This document shows, piece after piece, positions 13,568-14,011 of a DNA stretch of 14,011 bases. Under the pieces are notes generated by a model. The model was not told the DNA's origin. It saw only the letters and a program-made list of their open reading frames with translations, and did no database searches. The stretch's first letter is position 1, and each line of letters starts with the position of its first letter. The stretch is from assembly GCA_900550785.1 (NCBI GenBank), contig URTL01000041.1, positions 1 to 14,011 on the forward strand, given 5' to 3'. The stretch is from an uncultured Collinsella sp. GTDB lineage: Bacteria; Actinomycetota; Coriobacteriia; Coriobacteriales; Coriobacteriaceae. The position numbers and the translations under genes are program-made.

Positions 13568-14011
13568 ATGCCCCATTCCGCCACTCCCAAGGTTGCTTTT
13601 ATTTTCGATTGCGACGGCACGCTGGTTAATAGCACCCCCGTATGGGCTTATGCTCAGCCAGAGTTATTGCACCGCCACGGGATTGACGTGACCGTGGATG
13701 ACTTTGCCCAATTTGAGCACCTGTCGCTGGAGGACGAGTGCCAGGCCTACCACGACACGTGGGGCATTGGCGCGAATGGCGAGGAGCTGTATCGCGAGCT
13801 GAGTGAGATTTTGATTGATGGGTACTCCAAGGTGCCGCCGCGCGAGGGGCTCCTGGCTTTTTTGGAGCAGGCAAAGGCGGCGGAGGCCGGAGGGGCCGAT
13901 TATCTGGGCGTGGGAGCCATGTATCCCACAGATACCAAATCGGATACCTCCCAGGTAACGGTGGAGACCTTAAAGGCCATATGCCGGGCGGTGGATATCC
14001 CGGTGGTGGCC
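13568..14011 (+). CDS. HAD-phosphatase N-terminus joined in frame to the C-terminal half of thiamine-phosphate synthase (chimeric, 3' end outside window)
   Basis: The first 148 codons are visible. Residues 1-~102 look like a HAD-IA/phosphoglucomutase-type hydrolase: motif I FIFDCDGTLVNS with D14 and D16, then a helical cap (LLHRHGIDVTVDDFAQF and on) and PPREGLLAFLEQAKAA, the helix that normally leads into HAD motif II. Instead the sequence continues EAGGADYLGVGAMYPTDTK and ETLKAICRAVDIPVVA, recognisable as the C-terminal half of ThiE (TenI barrel; the family has GADY.G.GP.(F/Y)PT.TK). HAD motifs II-IV and the N-terminal ~120 residues of ThiE are missing, so neither enzyme looks complete. AAAGG seven bases before the ATG supports the start. 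It may be a misassembly, a recombination scar, or less likely a real novel fusion. Its glycogen link is only the shared control region. Confidence 0.7.
   Translation, partial: MPHSATPKVAFIFDCDGTLVNSTPVWAYAQPELLHRHGIDVTVDDFAQFEHLSLEDECQAYHDTWGIGANGEELYRELSEILIDGYSKVPPREGLLAFLEQAKAAEAGGADYLGVGAMYPTDTKSDTSQVTVETLKAICRAVDIPVVA

Noticed and set aside
1..14011. tRNA, rRNA, insertion sequence, phage or defence genes
   Set aside because: None were seen. The window is a metabolic locus with no transposase, integrase, attachment-site repeats or cloverleaf recognised by eye.

Overview
The window holds a complete bacterial glycogen locus from a fairly GC-rich genome. Gene order (glgB-glgP-glgC-glgD-glgA-debranching fusion), a GlgC/GlgD pair and lysine/alanine/threonine-rich protein tails together suggest a Gram-positive gut bacterium, most likely an actinomycete of the class Coriobacteriia (Collinsella-like). 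That assignment is inference from gene content and style; no rRNA or tRNA gene is present to confirm it.

Layout. Everything from about 1 to 13236 is transcribed from the minus strand, so the reading order is right to left: glgB (branching enzyme), glgP (phosphorylase), glgC and glgD (ADP-glucose pyrophosphorylase subunits, 4 bases apart), glgA (glycogen synthase), a 218-bp gap with its own likely promoter, a 1098-residue GH13-GH77 debranching fusion, a terminator-like hairpin, and the start of an FmdB-type zinc-ribbon gene that runs off the left edge. A 331-bp region (13237-13567) separates glgB from a plus-strand gene that runs off the right edge. This region holds divergent promoter candidates, several copies of a GGTAA-type operator-like motif and a two-tier stem-loop in the glgB leader.

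How the genes work together. GlgC/GlgD make ADP-glucose, GlgA polymerises it and GlgB introduces alpha-1,6 branches. GlgP shortens outer chains to glucose-1-phosphate. The GH13-GH77 fusion probably hydrolyses alpha-glucan or branch points and recycles short maltodextrins. Synthesis and breakdown are thus encoded side by side, and related motifs recur at the glgB promoter, the glgB-glgP gap and the debranching promoter.

Most notable points. (1) GlgA and GlgB, the two enzymes that build the polymer, carry polycationic Lys/Ala/Thr/Pro tails like those of histone H1 and bacterial H1-like proteins. GlgP, GlgC, GlgD and the debranching enzyme do not. (2) Debranching is a single GH13-GH77 polypeptide with both catalytic triads intact. 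(3) The right-edge gene changes in frame from a HAD phosphatase to the C-terminal half of a thiamine-phosphate synthase, with both domains incomplete, which looks like an assembly chimera or a rearrangement. (4) There is a shared operator-like motif family, and there are strong hairpins between cistrons.
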